From positions 73,230,463-73,294,462 of the forward strand of contig NC_092497.1 of NCBI RefSeq assembly GCF_047495875.1: a stretch of 64,000 nucleotides of DNA. Direction: 5' to 3'. The notes under the pieces were generated by a model, which was not told where the DNA came from, made no database searches, and saw only the letters and a list, made by a program, of their open reading frames with translations. Below, one piece after another: positions 11,801 through 24,940 of the stretch. Within the stretch, counting starts at the first letter, position 1, and every line of letters starts with the position of its first letter. This DNA is from Pithys albifrons albifrons (lineage: Eukaryota > Chordata > Aves > Passeriformes > Thamnophilidae). Both the position numbers and the translations under genes were made by a program.

Positions 11801-13453
11801 TTCTTAAGACCAACACTGCTGGTTTTTGCAAAGGTGCTGGGGGCAGAAATCAGCAAAACTATTCTTCCATGGGGTGGATGTGCCTCATGGAACAGCCTGA
11901 AGACAGGGTCTTTATGCACTGGGCTGGCTGTATCTTTTTCACAGGTCATCCAGAAATACAGATAATGTGGGATGCAGGTGCTTTTTACATATTCCACCTT
12001 GGACAACTGGTAGAAACTGTAGGAGAACTCCCTCAGCCTCTTTTGAAAACTGAGTGACCTTGCAGTATCACTCAGTCTACTACACTCCAAGACAAGTACT
12101 ATGTCTGATTACATTTGGCTAATGTACTCAGGCTTTGTTAGTGTAAACCTGTACCCCTGAATTCAAAGGATCCAGTTTGAAATTAATGTGCTAGGCACAT
12201 GCACTCTCCTGTTCATAACTCCAATGGATATTATAAGTCTCAATCCTTCTGAATGTGTCTCATGGTGTATCATAACATGGGCTGCTTTTTGACAAGTCTA
12301 CTCCTTGCCTGTAGTAGCTGACATGCTGAAGAAGAATAGCTGCAGCAGCAAAGACCAAGAAATAGGTTAATGACCTAATGCAGAAGTCATTATCTGGTAT
12401 TGCAGTGTATGTTTGAAACATGGAGACTGAGTCATAGCCTGGAAGACATCCCCACATTCTTTTGGGAGAAGGTGTTGTGGGGAATGTCCTTGTATAATTA
12501 AAAAAAAAATTAGCCCTGCATTTTGGGATTCCAAATCTTTTAAAGATCTGATGCCATTTTCCTTACTGACCTGTAATATTTAGACCAATGTCAAATATGG
12601 GCAAATATTGCTCTTGACAGACACTTTCTGAAGTGGCTTGTGGCAACCTGCTTCAGAAAGAGAAAACTAAGGTAGACTGGTAGGCTGGCCACAGCCAAGA
12701 AAGGGATTTCAGTCCACCAGAGCAAAGAGGGGGAATTGGAAAATGCTTTAAAGTTTTTTCCACGTTCTCTCCAGCTGATTTTAGTTTTGTCTGTGGAGAG
12801 GAACAGTCTCTTATGACACCCTGGGTTAAATTTTCAGCATATTATGAGGAATAGTTGCATTCTCCTCCCCATACCAGTAATGAGTTGTTCTGCTCAATGC
12901 CTGCATACTGTGCTGAACATTTACCCCCAGGGTCTCAAGTATCAGCAAGGAGAGAGGGTGAGAACTCAGGAGACTTCTTCGGTTTGAGACATCCCAGGAC
13001 AGGATAATGGAAAGTGGCAATTATTGCATCTGATAGGGAGAAAAGCTCAGGACTGAAATAGCAATGGGATTGCAGTAGTTCAGGATTAAGTCACGTTGAC
13101 AGAGCATGTATGGATTCGGCATAACATGCTGTGTCCTGCTTTCGCCACTCTTAAGTTGTGACCCTCTGCTCTTTTCTGTTGGCCAAGGGCAAAAACACCT
13201 GATGTCATGGTAGAGTAAACAGATGAGGTGAGCTCACAGTTTTCAATGCTCATTTTCATATGCATTTCTCACCAGGGTACCCTCCATGGGCAAAGGCAAG
13301 GATCTGATTTGCACACTTAGATTTTGCCTTCATATCCTGCATTGGCTCATCACATGCAAATATATGCATTCAGTTGTGCGCACCAAGGTTTGGAAATCAT
13401 TTCTCTGGTTTCAAAGAAGAAAAAGAGAGAATAATAATCATACCAGCACCACT
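8825..13453. other. AT-rich sequence, small simple repeats only
   Basis: Contains an A15 run at 9216-9230 and a (CAG)5 run at 9662-9676. I searched upstream of the A15 run for a processed pseudogene and recognised none. The longest open frame is 99 codons (minus strand, 11791-12090) and resembles no family I know. Confidence 0.5.
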
Positions 13454-13472
13454 CCCGCCCCCTCCCACCCCC
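13454..13472 (-). other. G-quadruplex-type tract, minus strand
   Basis: On the plus strand, C runs at 13454-13456, 13458-13462, 13464-13466 and 13468-13472 are separated by single bases. The minus strand therefore has four G runs with 1-base loops, the arrangement predicted to form the most stable parallel G4. The C-rich strand could form an i-motif. Confidence 0.78.
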
Positions 13473-13784
13473 AAGCCTATTGTCAACAAATTTCAATTCA
13501 TCACTGTTGATTTTGCTGAAACCTACTTTGGAATGTTACAGCTTGGATTGATGTTATCCAATGCCATTTTTATCAGGGTTTCACTGTGCAATACAGAGTA
13601 TTCAGGGAAGTCACTGCAGGCTGCTTGTGCCCATGATTGCCTCTGACATGTACAGCTGAAAGGACTCTTATTCCAAGAATGATCTTCTTTTTTAGACTGT
13701 ATTGAGTTGGGACTGATTTTGATAGCCAGTTTCAGTCAAGAATCATAAAGTTATTGCACATTTAAGACCGTCAGTATGAGAATC

Positions 13785-13852
13785 ATTCTCTCTCTCTTTC
13801 TCTCTCTCTCCACCCCCCTCTCACCATTCTTTCCCCTCCCTTTCTCTCTCTC
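13785..13852. repeat. (CT)n-rich polypyrimidine tract
   Basis: Interrupted CT repeats with C runs in the middle, almost all pyrimidine on the plus strand. It is a mutable simple repeat. Confidence 0.88.
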
Positions 13853-15540
13853 ATCATTTCACAGGACTGCAAGGTTACAGAAAGGTCTAATCAATTGTCA
13901 AACTCTCCTTTATCTCTGAGAAGGTGGTAAAAAAATCTAACTGCCCTGCTGTAGGGGGTTCTTCTGACTACACAGCACCCTTTTTCACATACAATGCTAC
14001 CATGATTAATGTCCTTCCACCTCAGACCTTGTTAAAACCTGTTCTTTAAAGTAGGTTGGTGCACCACAGTGAGAGCAAGAGCAAGGTTGCATAAATCAAC
14101 GTGTTCTCACAGCCCCCAGGATATCCATTATAGATGCCAGCTGGATGACTGGAAGATAGAGAAAAATGAATATTGTATCCTGTGGCCTTTTGCCTCTAAT
14201 GACCACTTTTCAACATTTTTGAAGGCATGATTAAATTTTGATAACTGGGGAAGTCACTCTGAGCAGGCTGAAATAGAGATAAATTGACTGAGGGTCTGAC
14301 ATCCCAGTGGAGAGCAGGCAACTAATTAGTGTGTGAATCTCACTCTGAAAGAGATGTAAAAGTGAGGCTAGTTTAATCAGAGTAGCTGCTGAGGTACAGG
14401 AATAGTCAGGGATAATAGCAATCTAGGTAGAAATCACAGGCTCAATAAGCAGCTTTTTCTGTCTGCTTGATTGGCAGCCACTGACCTAGTGTCCAAAACC
14501 TTTGAACTCTTAACAGCAGTAACAGCCTTGTCAAGGCAATTTGCTTGCAGCTTTCTATGACCAGTTATTTTAGCTGTGAAGTTGGGACACCCAATTTGAA
14601 AGGGCACTTTTCTTCTCTGCTGCAGTGGAAGCTGGGCAGAACAGTCTCATTATTTTTGATGACTTTACTTTTGAATCCTTTATCTTCCACCCACTCCCTA
14701 ACCCCCATCCAGGTGCTCTCTTCCCCACTGCACTTCATGCAGTGCATACGCACCCCCTCCCTAGGATCCTTGCTGTATGGATAAAGCGTCAGATCAATTT
14801 AGCTGTTGATTGCAGCAAGGGAAATGGAGGTAAGGGGAAGGAACGCCCTGTGTAACACCGTGATGTTATTGCATTTTATTGGTGCCTGAACTGGTGTTGC
14901 TGTTGGACATATGAAACACCAGTCTATCTGGAGTTCCTTTCACTGGGTTTTGAGGAATTAAAGACAATATATGTAATTCCTTCCATGAGGTGCTGGTATA
15001 GCACCGCCTTTAGCCAGAAATGAAGTACTGTACATTTGTACAAGAGAGGACAATGAAATATCTTTCCTGTAATGCTTCCTATTTACCCAGCACATATATA
15101 TGGAATTTTGTTTGTGGTAGGAAGAATACTCTGACCTTAACTGGTGTTAGGAGGAATAATAATTCCCTGAAGCTGCAATAGCTGGTAGGAGCAGATTTTT
15201 ACTTTTTTTTCTTGTAGGGGGAAAGGTAGCTGAAGAGAGAGCAAAACTATTGATAGACCAGAAAGCTTGCTGCCTTATTCCATTTGGTAGTGTGAGTTAG
15301 TGTTGCTCTGAATTATTTTTTTGCCTGGGGCAGACTTGTTTCTCTTTTTAAACTGATCAGTCCCCCTGGGTCTTGTATTATACCAAGGACTAGAATACCT
15401 GATGTGACTGGGTTTTGATGTGAACAGCATACTGTTTCAGCAAAGCCTTCAGCTAGGATTTTCAAAACCCACAATTTTTCACATGAAAATGAGGGCCAGT
15501 TGTAACTTGGTCTACCTAATTTGGCATCAGCTGTATATTA
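13853..15540. other. Sequence without recognisable gene
   Basis: Open frames reach at most 79 codons and match nothing I recognise. The stretch ends where a CR1 3' tail begins. Confidence 0.5.
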
Positions 15541-15862
15541 ATCATAGAATCATAGAATCGATTGGGTTGGAAAAGACCTCTGAGATCATCAAGTCCAACC
15601 CTTAGTCCAACTCTAGTCCATTTACTAGATCATGGCACTCAGTGCCACGTCCAATCTGTGTTTAAAAATCTCCAGGGACGGTGAATCCACCACCTCTCTG
15701 GGCAGGCCATTCCAATGCCTGATTACTCTCTCTGTAAAGAATTTTTTTCTGATATCCAACTTAAATTTCCTCTGGCAGAGCTTGAGCCCATGCCCCTTTT
15801 TACTATTGGAGATCCTTATCAGAAACATGTGACTGTAATAACTTCCTTGAGATGTCACTAAT
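15541..15862 (-). mobile_element. CR1 LINE 3' fragment, minus strand
   Basis: The plus strand begins with ATCATAGAATCATAGAATCG and then a GGGTTGGAAAAGACCT-type segment. This is the complement of the classic avian CR1 3' end, so the element runs right to left and its 3' terminus is at 15541. Upstream in the element, a minus-strand frame (15858-15625) encodes the conserved C-terminal end of CR1 ORF2, with the L-D-I-R-K-K-F-F-T-E-R-V and H-W-N-x-L-P-R-E motifs. The element is 5'-truncated, as is usual for CR1, and keeps about 320 bp. An open frame remains in this piece, which suggests moderate age. Confidence 0.93.
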
Positions 15863-16261
15863 TTTTTTGGGAGATTAGGAAAAATTTGATCTATGCCTAA
15901 TGTTGGATTTTCAGGAAAATTCTATGGAAGAAAACATATGCAGGTGTTATGCAGAATCATACTCAGTGCTAAAAATACTGACTTCCTTGGTCACTATTAT
16001 CACTACTGCTCAAAACTTATTGGAAAAACAATCTAAAAAGTTAACCATTTTGCCTAAGGCCATGCAAAAATGAGGTGCAAAGCTAATTTTTATGGTATGT
16101 TACATTATTACCTTCCTTGACTGATCAGTTCAGGAACATTTACAAAAATAATGAAATCTTCAAATTGCTAACTAGACTGAGAGGAAAGAATTTGACCACT
16201 GTGCTTGTTAAATATGAGGTTTGTGCTAAAAAGCCACTTGATGTCTCCTTGCTGACTTGTT

Positions 16262-17266
16262 GTATAGGAATGGCTTATATAACCCTAGGGGACCTGATGA
16301 AATGCATCCCAGAATCCCGAGGGAATTGTCTGACATAGTTGCCAAGCCACTCTCCATGATATGAGAAGTCATGGAAGCCAGTGGATGTCCCAGGGGACTG
16401 GAAAAAGCAAAACATTGTATCCATCTTTAGAAAGGGTAGAAAGAAGGACTCTGTGACAGATCTTTCTAGAAGCTATGGTAATACACATGGAGGACAGGAA
16501 CGTGATTTGAGGCAGCCAGCACAGCTTTAGCAATAGAAAGTCCTGTCTGAGCATCTTAGAGGCCTTCTATGATGGAGTGACTATAGGCGTGGGCAAGGGA
16601 AGGGCTACAGATGTCATTTATCTGGATTTCTGTAAAGAAGTCACTCACAGCATCCTGCCCTTTAAATTGGCAAGATGGATTCTATGGGTGGCTGTTCAAT
16701 GAATAAGAAAGTGGTTAGATGGTTGCATACAGTGAGTAGTAGTCAGAGTTCAAGTCAGTGACAAAGTGGTGTCCCTCAGGGGCCCATAAGGGGATCAATG
16801 TGATTTAATATCTTCATTAATGACATGAACGAAGCAATAGAGTGCACCCTTAACAGGTTTGCAGACCACACCAAGCTGAGTAGTGCTGTTGATACACATG
16901 AAGGATAGGATACCACCCAGGGTGACCTGGACAAGCTCAAGGAATGGGCCAATGGGAATCTCATGCAGCTTAACAAGAACAACTGCAAGGTGTATTAATA
17001 CAGGCTGGGGGATGAACTGATTGAGAGCAGCTCTGTTCAGATACTAGGAAGAAATTCTTTACTGTGAGGATGGTGAGGCACTGGAACATGTTGCCTGGAG
17101 AACTTGTGCACACCCTGACCTGGGAGTGTTCAAGGCCACTTTGAATGGAGATCTGGGCAAGCTAGTCTAGTGAAATGTGTCCCTCTCCATGGCAGGGGGA
17201 ATGGAATGAGCGAATCTTTAAGGTCCCTTCCAACCAAGGCCATTCTGTGAGTCTATTATTCTATGG
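16262..17266 (+). mobile_element. CR1 LINE fragment with internal deletion, plus strand
   Basis: The left part holds the reverse-transcriptase region: a G-P-D-E-M-H-P-R-I-like segment near 16290, then the RT core. The catalytic box reads F-A-D-H (16858-16869) where active CR1 has F-A-D-D, so a key aspartate is lost. Near 17038 the sequence jumps from the segment after the RT core straight to the K-K-F-F-T...H-W-N-M-L-P segment. The copy at 47551-50519 has about 470 bp more between the same landmarks, so this is an internal deletion. The element ends with ATTCTGTGAGTCTATTATTCTATGG near 17266. It lies about 400 bp from the minus-strand CR1 at 15541, with the two 3' ends pointing away from each other. 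Confidence 0.92.
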
Positions 17267-20200
17267 CATTCACTTTGTTTCAGTATTGGTAAAAGCAACC
17301 ACAGCAACGAAATAAAAAGGAACAAAGCCCCAATAAACTTACCTACAACTAGAAAAATAACAGTTTGTAACAGAAGTTATTTTGCAACAGTTCATTGGCT
17401 TCTGGGAAAAATCAAGAGACTATAATGACACAAATAGGGGAATCTTATAAAAATATTTCTGGTAAACAAATCAAGAGTTAAAGCAAGAGCAGTACAGCTG
17501 AAGTACCTTAAAAATGCATAATTCTGATTGTGTGTTCCTGTGCATTGTCCTGCTTCAGAATGAAAATACATTCAAACAGACATGTACTTGCAGCAACAAT
17601 GATTGCATGAGAAACTTAAATTTTGAGAGGCAGAGCTAATTACAACTATGTTACTATCAGTGGAACATAATAATAAGAGTTTCAATTTCTGACCTTTCTT
17701 TTTCTACAGTTTTCCCTGCATGATTTCTGACCTTGTTGTCAGACTGTGTGGCATAATGGTTCTGAAGGTATGAGCAATAGAATGAGACACAATAAATTTG
17801 TGTAGGCCAGGCAACTGTGATCACTTAATGGCTACTTTAGTGAAAAGGCTTCAGCCATTATGTTAAATTATTAAAAATAACACTTACTATATTTCATCAG
17901 TATTTTAACCATTACAATGCTTTTTTAAAAAAAAAGTGTCAGCAATTTTAACATTACAAAATCTGAGATGGTAAAAGTCAGCAGAGCTTGTTTGAAGTAC
18001 AGTACAATGGTAGTAGAGGTAGGAGTATGTATTGACGTCAATCTTACCAGTTCTTACATCTTTAGCTCTGGTGGCCGAAAGACTGAGAAAAAATATATAT
18101 GTTATGTCCATTTGAGAGGAAGGGAAAAGGGAGGAATCGTCATGGCTACAGATGACACTTTGAGGTCAGGAATAGCAGTTCTGACTCTCACATGCTGTAA
18201 ATAGTTTTGGTTTTTTATTTCCCATGCACAACAAAGGTTAAGGCACTGTGTAGGCAGTGCCAGTTGCTCATTTGCCAAGTAAGGTAACTGCAAACTTAGG
18301 CTTTGTCAAAGTGCGGGCAATCTCTGCCTGTCTATGTCTTTTAAGACCTCATCTATTCTCAACTCTGAAAATAGCAGTCTTTAATGATACAGTGGTTTTC
18401 CAGAAAGCAAACCTAATGCAATTTATGGATATCTCAATATTTCAAATCCTGCATATGAGCTTTCTTCATGGGATGCCAGACACACAGGTGAATCTTGAGA
18501 AATGCTGCTCAGCAGAGGAGGAAGAACATCCTGATTTGCACTCCTTTGAAACCTATTCTTTGGCTAACTGAAATGGGTAAAATGAGACCAGTTAGATCTG
18601 CCAATCTGTCACAGCTTCCATGATCAGCACAACCAGAGGAACTTACTCCTGTTGTTTTCAGGCTAATAACCACACAAATGAAGAAACTGAGGCATGCAGA
18701 TAATTGCCAAAGATGGAAAGACTAAGGCAAGAAAAGGCTGAAGACATTAGAGACAGACATAGCTATACAAAGGGCCTTAAACATTGATTTCACAATGTGT
18801 GTCAGTTATGATGCAAGTATCTCACAATACTCTTACTTATGTTATAAAAGAAAGGATAGGGAAACAGAAAAGGTAGGAAAAAAGCTATGTACAGAAAATG
18901 GCATTGCTATCTAGGACTCCGTCAATATCATAGAGCTGAACTTTAAAAAAAAATTTGCAGTGGCAGTATCTTCTTTATTCAGATATGTGTTTCCATGGTG
19001 TATATATTTACTTACATGCATGTATATATAAAAGTGTGTTTCAGTTCATGTGCATGTTCACATGAAGATATATAATTGAAGCAACTAATTTTAATCACAA
19101 ACTATAAAATTGTGTGCCATAAAAGGCTCATTGCAAAGCCTGCCATAATGGCAATTCAATTCAATGATATTGTATCATTATTCCTCACCTTGTGCGGGAA
19201 ATCTAATGAAAACATTTCCAAAATTGAGAGAAACTATTCTAAACATCAGTAGAAATAAATGTTTTATTAAAATCAGAACAGTGCCTTTCAAAACTTCCAA
19301 CATATGCTTTTGTTATGTACTGTTACCTTGAAGAAAAAAGTTCAGACTAAGTGTGGAGCTTTAACCCTCAAATAATTCAGATATATGTTTCTCAAAAAAT
19401 AAGAACATTGAATGGTTTTTGACATTTCTTTTACAAACATCTAAAACCAATCTGGAGTTGGTCCCAGCTCCTCACTTCTGTAATAATACAGAGAATGATG
19501 AAAAACTTCTCTATTTCCCTACATACCAAATCTTAACTTAGAATATTTTCTGAAGTGAAACTTGTGCTAGAATTATTGCAGTTTCTGAATCCTGTTTTCT
19601 TGGAGATTTACAGCTACCACAGTTTCCAAACTCTATTTGCTGAATTTACTGAGTTAACTCTTCTGTGTGATAGGCCAATACATTTTTGCAAATGTGATGA
19701 TCAATCACTGGGAGAAAAGTTGAAGACCTCTTTTAAAATGCTGCAAGGATAATTATAGAGCAGAGTTCTTAAACATTTTTCGCAGAGTGAATTACATACT
19801 AGTTGAAAAACATAGTACCAAAGCACAAAGGCACGTGGCACTGGGAATGTTGTTCAGAGGAAGAAATTTTGGCAGTTACAAAAAAAAAAAAAGGTGATAC
19901 AATACACTTCTATGACATCTCCAGCAGCTGATGAGTATCTAGTCAAATTTATGATGTAAATTATCTTTTTATGTGGCATATTTCCATTCACACATATGTC
20001 TAATAAATATTCAGTAAGTGACTCTATCCTTCCAATCTTTAAAGATAAAATCCTTGTGTATACCTTTTAAACTAAAAAATCAGTGTTTGTAACCTGGCTG
20101 CAAATCTTGATCCATACTCAGAGAGTCAAATGAGTCCCTCTGCATTTTTGAAGCACAGGAGTTTTGCAGTTAGATCAGGGTTTCAGTCAGAAAATGCACT

Positions 20201-21873
20201 TGAGTTATATAGCATGATAGTTAAAAATTGCAACGGTAGCTTACATCAGTGAACTGTGGGGCCAGTTTCTGAAGAGGGATCACACTCTTGTGGCACGAGA
20301 GAGAAAGAACTAGTATAGCCAATGTAAAAACTGTTATATGAAGAGCTGATCTGTCCTTGGGAGTAAACAATATGGTGTGCTTTGCCAGACAGTGCTGATA
20401 AAGAACAGGGCGTGACTTGAAAAAACTTGAATTAAGTAATGTATTTTCTGGTTGGCTCAGAGAAAATATTTGGCAAAAAATCGGAATTGATTTTTGATTT
20501 CAGCTAGAGATACAGATATTCAGCTCATGTGATAACACTATTTCTCAAAGATATCATACAGTTAGGATAATGTTCATTAAATTAATGCCCTTCAAAATAA
20601 AACATCATTTCCAAAATTTCAACCATTATTCCATATTCTCAATTTTTTCCATCTATCATAGAGAAATAATGATTTACAAGTATCTACAGTGGCATTGTTA
20701 TAATATTGTTTCATAAACAGACACATTCAAATCCACAATTCCAACAGCCCAAAAGTTAGTGATTTTATTCTTTTTTAAAATTTGGACGTCATGAAACCAC
20801 AGCTGGTTATCCCCTACAGTCACAATATTAATTTTTTGCTGCCTTTTAGGAGTAATCTGTTTTCTTTACCTCTGTATTTAAGTATTGATAAAAGTTGCTG
20901 CCAGCAAAAATACCCATTATCTTTTGATTCTTCATGAGGCTATAACAGAGTTTTCTGGCCAAAACCAACATCATCTTACTTCATTATAGTAATTGACTTT
21001 TTTTCATTTCTTGTGTGGCTAAATAAGGAAGGTTTTGGTATTTTTATGCTGTGAATCCTTATAATATAAAACAGATTAATTCAAGTCACAAATACTGATA
21101 GATGAGAAATTCTACAGATTTGTCTCTCAAGAGTTAAACCCTGAAACCCCAAGTAAAATAATTAGTGGAGTTTCCTTGCCTGTGGAAAAGTGGTGGGAGG
21201 GAGAGAGGAATCTGGCTGTGAAAAGTCCTTTTGACTCCATTTAGTGGGGTGTTACTTCTGCTAACCTTAACTTTCCTTAGAAAACAGACAGCTTGACAGT
21301 AGTGGAATATAAGTATTCTTAGTCCTAATGGTTGAATAAAGACAATTTTAGGCAATTATAATGAAATTCAAAAAGTACAAAGGAAGATCAAATAGCTATG
21401 ATGCAAGCCAAGAAAAACTGAGGTTTACACAGGTAATATGAAAATACAGGACACTGAAAGAACATGAAATCTTTCCACTTCTAGGTCACATAATTAAACA
21501 TTACAGTTGGCAGGGGGGACAGCAAGTTAATACTTCTTCTGGCATGGAACTGCCAGTGGCTATTACTGGTAGCCCTATACATTTGGATTGCCAGGGAATC
21601 ATTTTAATACATTTGAAGTTTAAAATAGACAGGTTCAACCAGATTTTAGACCTCGAATTTTCAGTCCTTTAGAGGCCTATTTCTGTTAGACAAATGGTGC
21701 GGGGTGGGGGAAGGGGTGGTGCAGAGGTCCATGCTGCTGCAAGATTACTAATCAACCAGTGCTCATTAGTTCATTATGTATAATTGAAAAGCAATATTGG
21801 GAGTCGTTTACTTCTCAAGGTGATTACAAATATTATGTACTAGACTAAAATGTATCTTGAATTTCTTAAAATA
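17267..21873. other. AT-rich sequence without recognisable gene
   Basis: An A-rich run lies at 19880-19892 and a short CATA/TATA-rich stretch near 19010-19030. The longest open frame is 104 codons (18257-18571) and looks like chance. Confidence 0.5.
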
Positions 21874-22965
21874 CATCATAGCATCATAGAATGGTTTGGG
21901 CTGGAAAGGACCTTAAAATCACTTAGTTCCAACCTCCCTACTGTGGGCAGTAGGTCTAACCTTTTCACTAGACTAGGCTGCTCAGAGCTTCATCCAGCTT
22001 GGCCTTGAACACTCCCAAGAATGGACATCCTCTGTTTTACCTGGGAACCTGTTCCAGGACCTCATCACCTTCACACTGAAGAATTTCTTTCTAATATCTA
22101 GTGCAAACCTACCCCCTTTCAATTTGAAACCATTTCCCCTTGTTCTGTCATTACCTGGTCTTGTAAGTAGTCTCTTTCCATCTTTCTTGTAGGGCCCCTC
22201 CAGGTACTGGAAGGCTGCAAATAGGTCGTCGCTAAACTTTCTCTTCTGACTGAACAATCCCAATTCTCTCAGCCTTTTCTTATAGCAGAGGTGCTCCATT
22301 CCTCTAATCATCTTGGTGGCCCTGCTCTTTACTTGCTCCAACATGTTGGTGTCCCTCCTGTGCTAGGGATCCCAGAGAAGGACACAGTGCTCCAAGCGTG
22401 GTCTCACCAGAGTGGAGCAGAGAGGTAGCATCACATTCCTCAAACTGCTGACCACACTTTTTCTGATGCAAATCAGGATACAAATGGCTTTCTGGGCTGC
22501 AAATACACATTGCTAGCTTGTGTACAGCCTCTTATCCACCAGTATCCCAAGTCCTTCTTGGCAAGGCTGCTCTTGATGAATTCATCCTCCAGCCTGTACT
22601 GATTTTGGTGGTTGCTCCAACTCAGCTGCAGCACCTTGCAGTTGGTCTTGTTAAATTGCATGAGATTCCCATGGGCACACTCCTCAAGCTTGTTCAGTTC
22701 TCTCCAGGTGGTATCCCATCCTTCACCATTTGCCTTGGTGTCATCTGCAAATTTGCTGAGTGTACTCAATCCCTTAGTTTATCATTAATGAAGACACTAA
22801 ATAACACCGGTCCCAGTACAGACCTCTGAGGGACACCAGTTGATGTACCTCAGGACTCAGCTGTTCATCACTACCTTCTGGATGTGACATCAATTCCTTA
22901 TCCACCCACCAAATCCATCTCTCTCCAGTTTAGAGATAAGGATATTGTGGGGGACACGTGGAGGA
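21874..22965 (-). mobile_element. CR1 LINE fragment with RT segment, minus strand
   Basis: The plus strand starts with CATCATAGCATCATAGAATGG, the complement of the CR1 3' end. On the minus strand, one frame (22769-22473) contains the intact catalytic box F-A-D-D (22751-22740) followed by the L-x-K-L-E-E...N-L-M-Q-F-N-K-T-N-C-K-V motif. A second frame (22344-21982) contains the C-terminal ORF2 motifs R-A-T-K-M-I-R-G-M-E-H-L, R-L-R-E-L-G-L-F and L-D-I-R-K-K-F-F. The coding region is split over several frames. The element is 5'-truncated near 22965, inside the RT domain, and cannot be autonomous. Confidence 0.93.
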
Positions 22966-24940
22966 AAAAATGATTTTACTTCTTCACCTGTGTTTGCAGT
23001 GCTTCTTCAGCTTAAGATAAACAATGAGGTTTAGGCAGTACCACAACTCAGCACTGTAGTGGAGATGATAGGCAAACCTGCCTCTCACTGAGAACCCTTC
23101 AGCAAATAGTTTCCTTCTAGCCAGCTGTTTGAAAAAGAAGAGTAAAGAAATCAAATGGTGTTCCTCCAAAAAAAATTCATTTGTTTCATGCCTTCTTGGA
23201 AGAGAAGACAAAGTATTCTTTTAACAGGACTGAGAACTACTAATCTCTGAGTGCTGGGGCCACAGAAAAAGTAGAAATACAGCCAGTATAGTTGACTTCT
23301 TATTTTCAAGTGCCAGGCAACTGTCAAGCTGTTTTAATGATTGCTTAATGCAGTTCAAATATGACCCTTCTTATTGCAGAATTTTGTACCTACTTTGTGA
23401 CACGTTCATGATTTGACTCTAAAATAACTTCATGCTTCAGACAGTTTTGAAGTAGCTTTTCCATGGTGTCTGACTTCCTCCTGAGCACAAGATAGATAAA
23501 AGGCTACATGGACTAGAATTTCAATATTAATTCAATTAACTGTCCTGGGTTAAGAAATGTTTTATTGCCTTTGAGAATCAGATGCGTATGGTGGGAGTTA
23601 TTTAATTATTAAAACCCAGACTATCATAAAAGCTGAATATTTGGTTTGCATTTCTAGCTTGGAATTGTTTGCAAAGTTTGGGGAAAAATCTCTTCTGGTA
23701 CACCTGTTTTTTGGTGAATTTTAAACCAGTAACAGAATGTGTCAGGCAGTAGACTATCTCCACCATATGCAGACAGTAGATATCCAGAGTGGATGAGAAA
23801 GAGCACATTAGGTGTGTAACAGCCATCAGCCTGCTGTTACCTCTGAGTACTGTTTCTGCTGTGAAAAGAAGGTGCAGTGGCATATCCAAACCTAAAACAT
23901 AACCAGTAACCCTGTACTGACTTACTAACTGCTGTTGGTAATAATTATTTTTTTAAATGTAGTAGTACTGGAAATGTAGCTGCCTTTCCCAGCACTCTGC
24001 TTTTCACTCCATCTTGTTTCTTTTGCAGAATGTGCAGATGGAAAAGAAGTAGTGGGTCTTATGGTCTTAGCTTTGTTATCACCAGACCTCAAATACTTCT
24101 GTTACAGGATTGTTGATATTGTAGTTCAGAAGAATAGTTTGAAAAAGGGAAGGAAATAGTAAAACCTTTACTTTCTGTTGTAAATTCTATTTCTTTTGCT
24201 GAAATAGTCAAGTAGGACAACAGGGGTTTTTCTATTTCTGCTATTCTATCATATTTCCTCTTTACTCTTGAAGGAAAACTATGTCCAACAAAAGGGGGAC
24301 TTGGCAGCAGGAAAAGTATCCTTAGAACATTCCTCCATTGAATAAACAAAGTCAATCCCTGATAACAGCTTTTACTCTGACTGCCACCACTGATAAGAGA
24401 AGAATAAATAAACTCTGCCTGCAGACTGTCAAAAGGGCAGGTAGGTATCAGAGAACGGTGAAAAGCTGGTGTGATGATCTATAATTCAATACACACAATA
24501 TAATTATGGACAAAAATCCTAACAGTAGAATGTAATGTAAAAGAGTGTTGTCCAAACATACCCAAATGTACATATGCTCAGTGTCAGAGAATGCTCTCAT
24601 AGAAGGTATCTATAATAAGTGTTTCAGGAAGTTAGCTTGAAGAACAGCAAATGCTGCCAAGGAGGTCAGCATGTATATTGAAAAAACGTGAAAAGATATC
24701 ACCCTTTATTGCTTTATTCCTTGCTAAAGGCAGTAATTCTAGTGTGAGAGCATGAAACCTGATTGTGAGACAAACTAGAAAGAGACTCTACTTTTGACAC
24801 TTACTGACCTCCTTTCTTATCAACTACCAAGTGTCATATCAAGACTCCTTGCAACTCCCAAAGTGACAATGGCAGTGCTGAAAATACCACAATAGAATCA
24901 AATCAGCAGCAGCTTTCAGACAGCTGTGCACAGGGAAAGA
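22966..24940. other. AT-rich sequence without recognisable gene
   Basis: Open frames reach at most 95 codons. A TGTCCTGGGTTAA at 23541 resembles an ERVL LTR start, but what follows does not match (see rejected items). Confidence 0.5.

Noticed and set aside
23541..23600. TGTCCTGGGTTAAG, resembling the start of an avian ERVL LTR
   Set aside because: The following sequence does not match the LTR landmarks seen at 24941 or 57981, and no partner end or target duplication was found.
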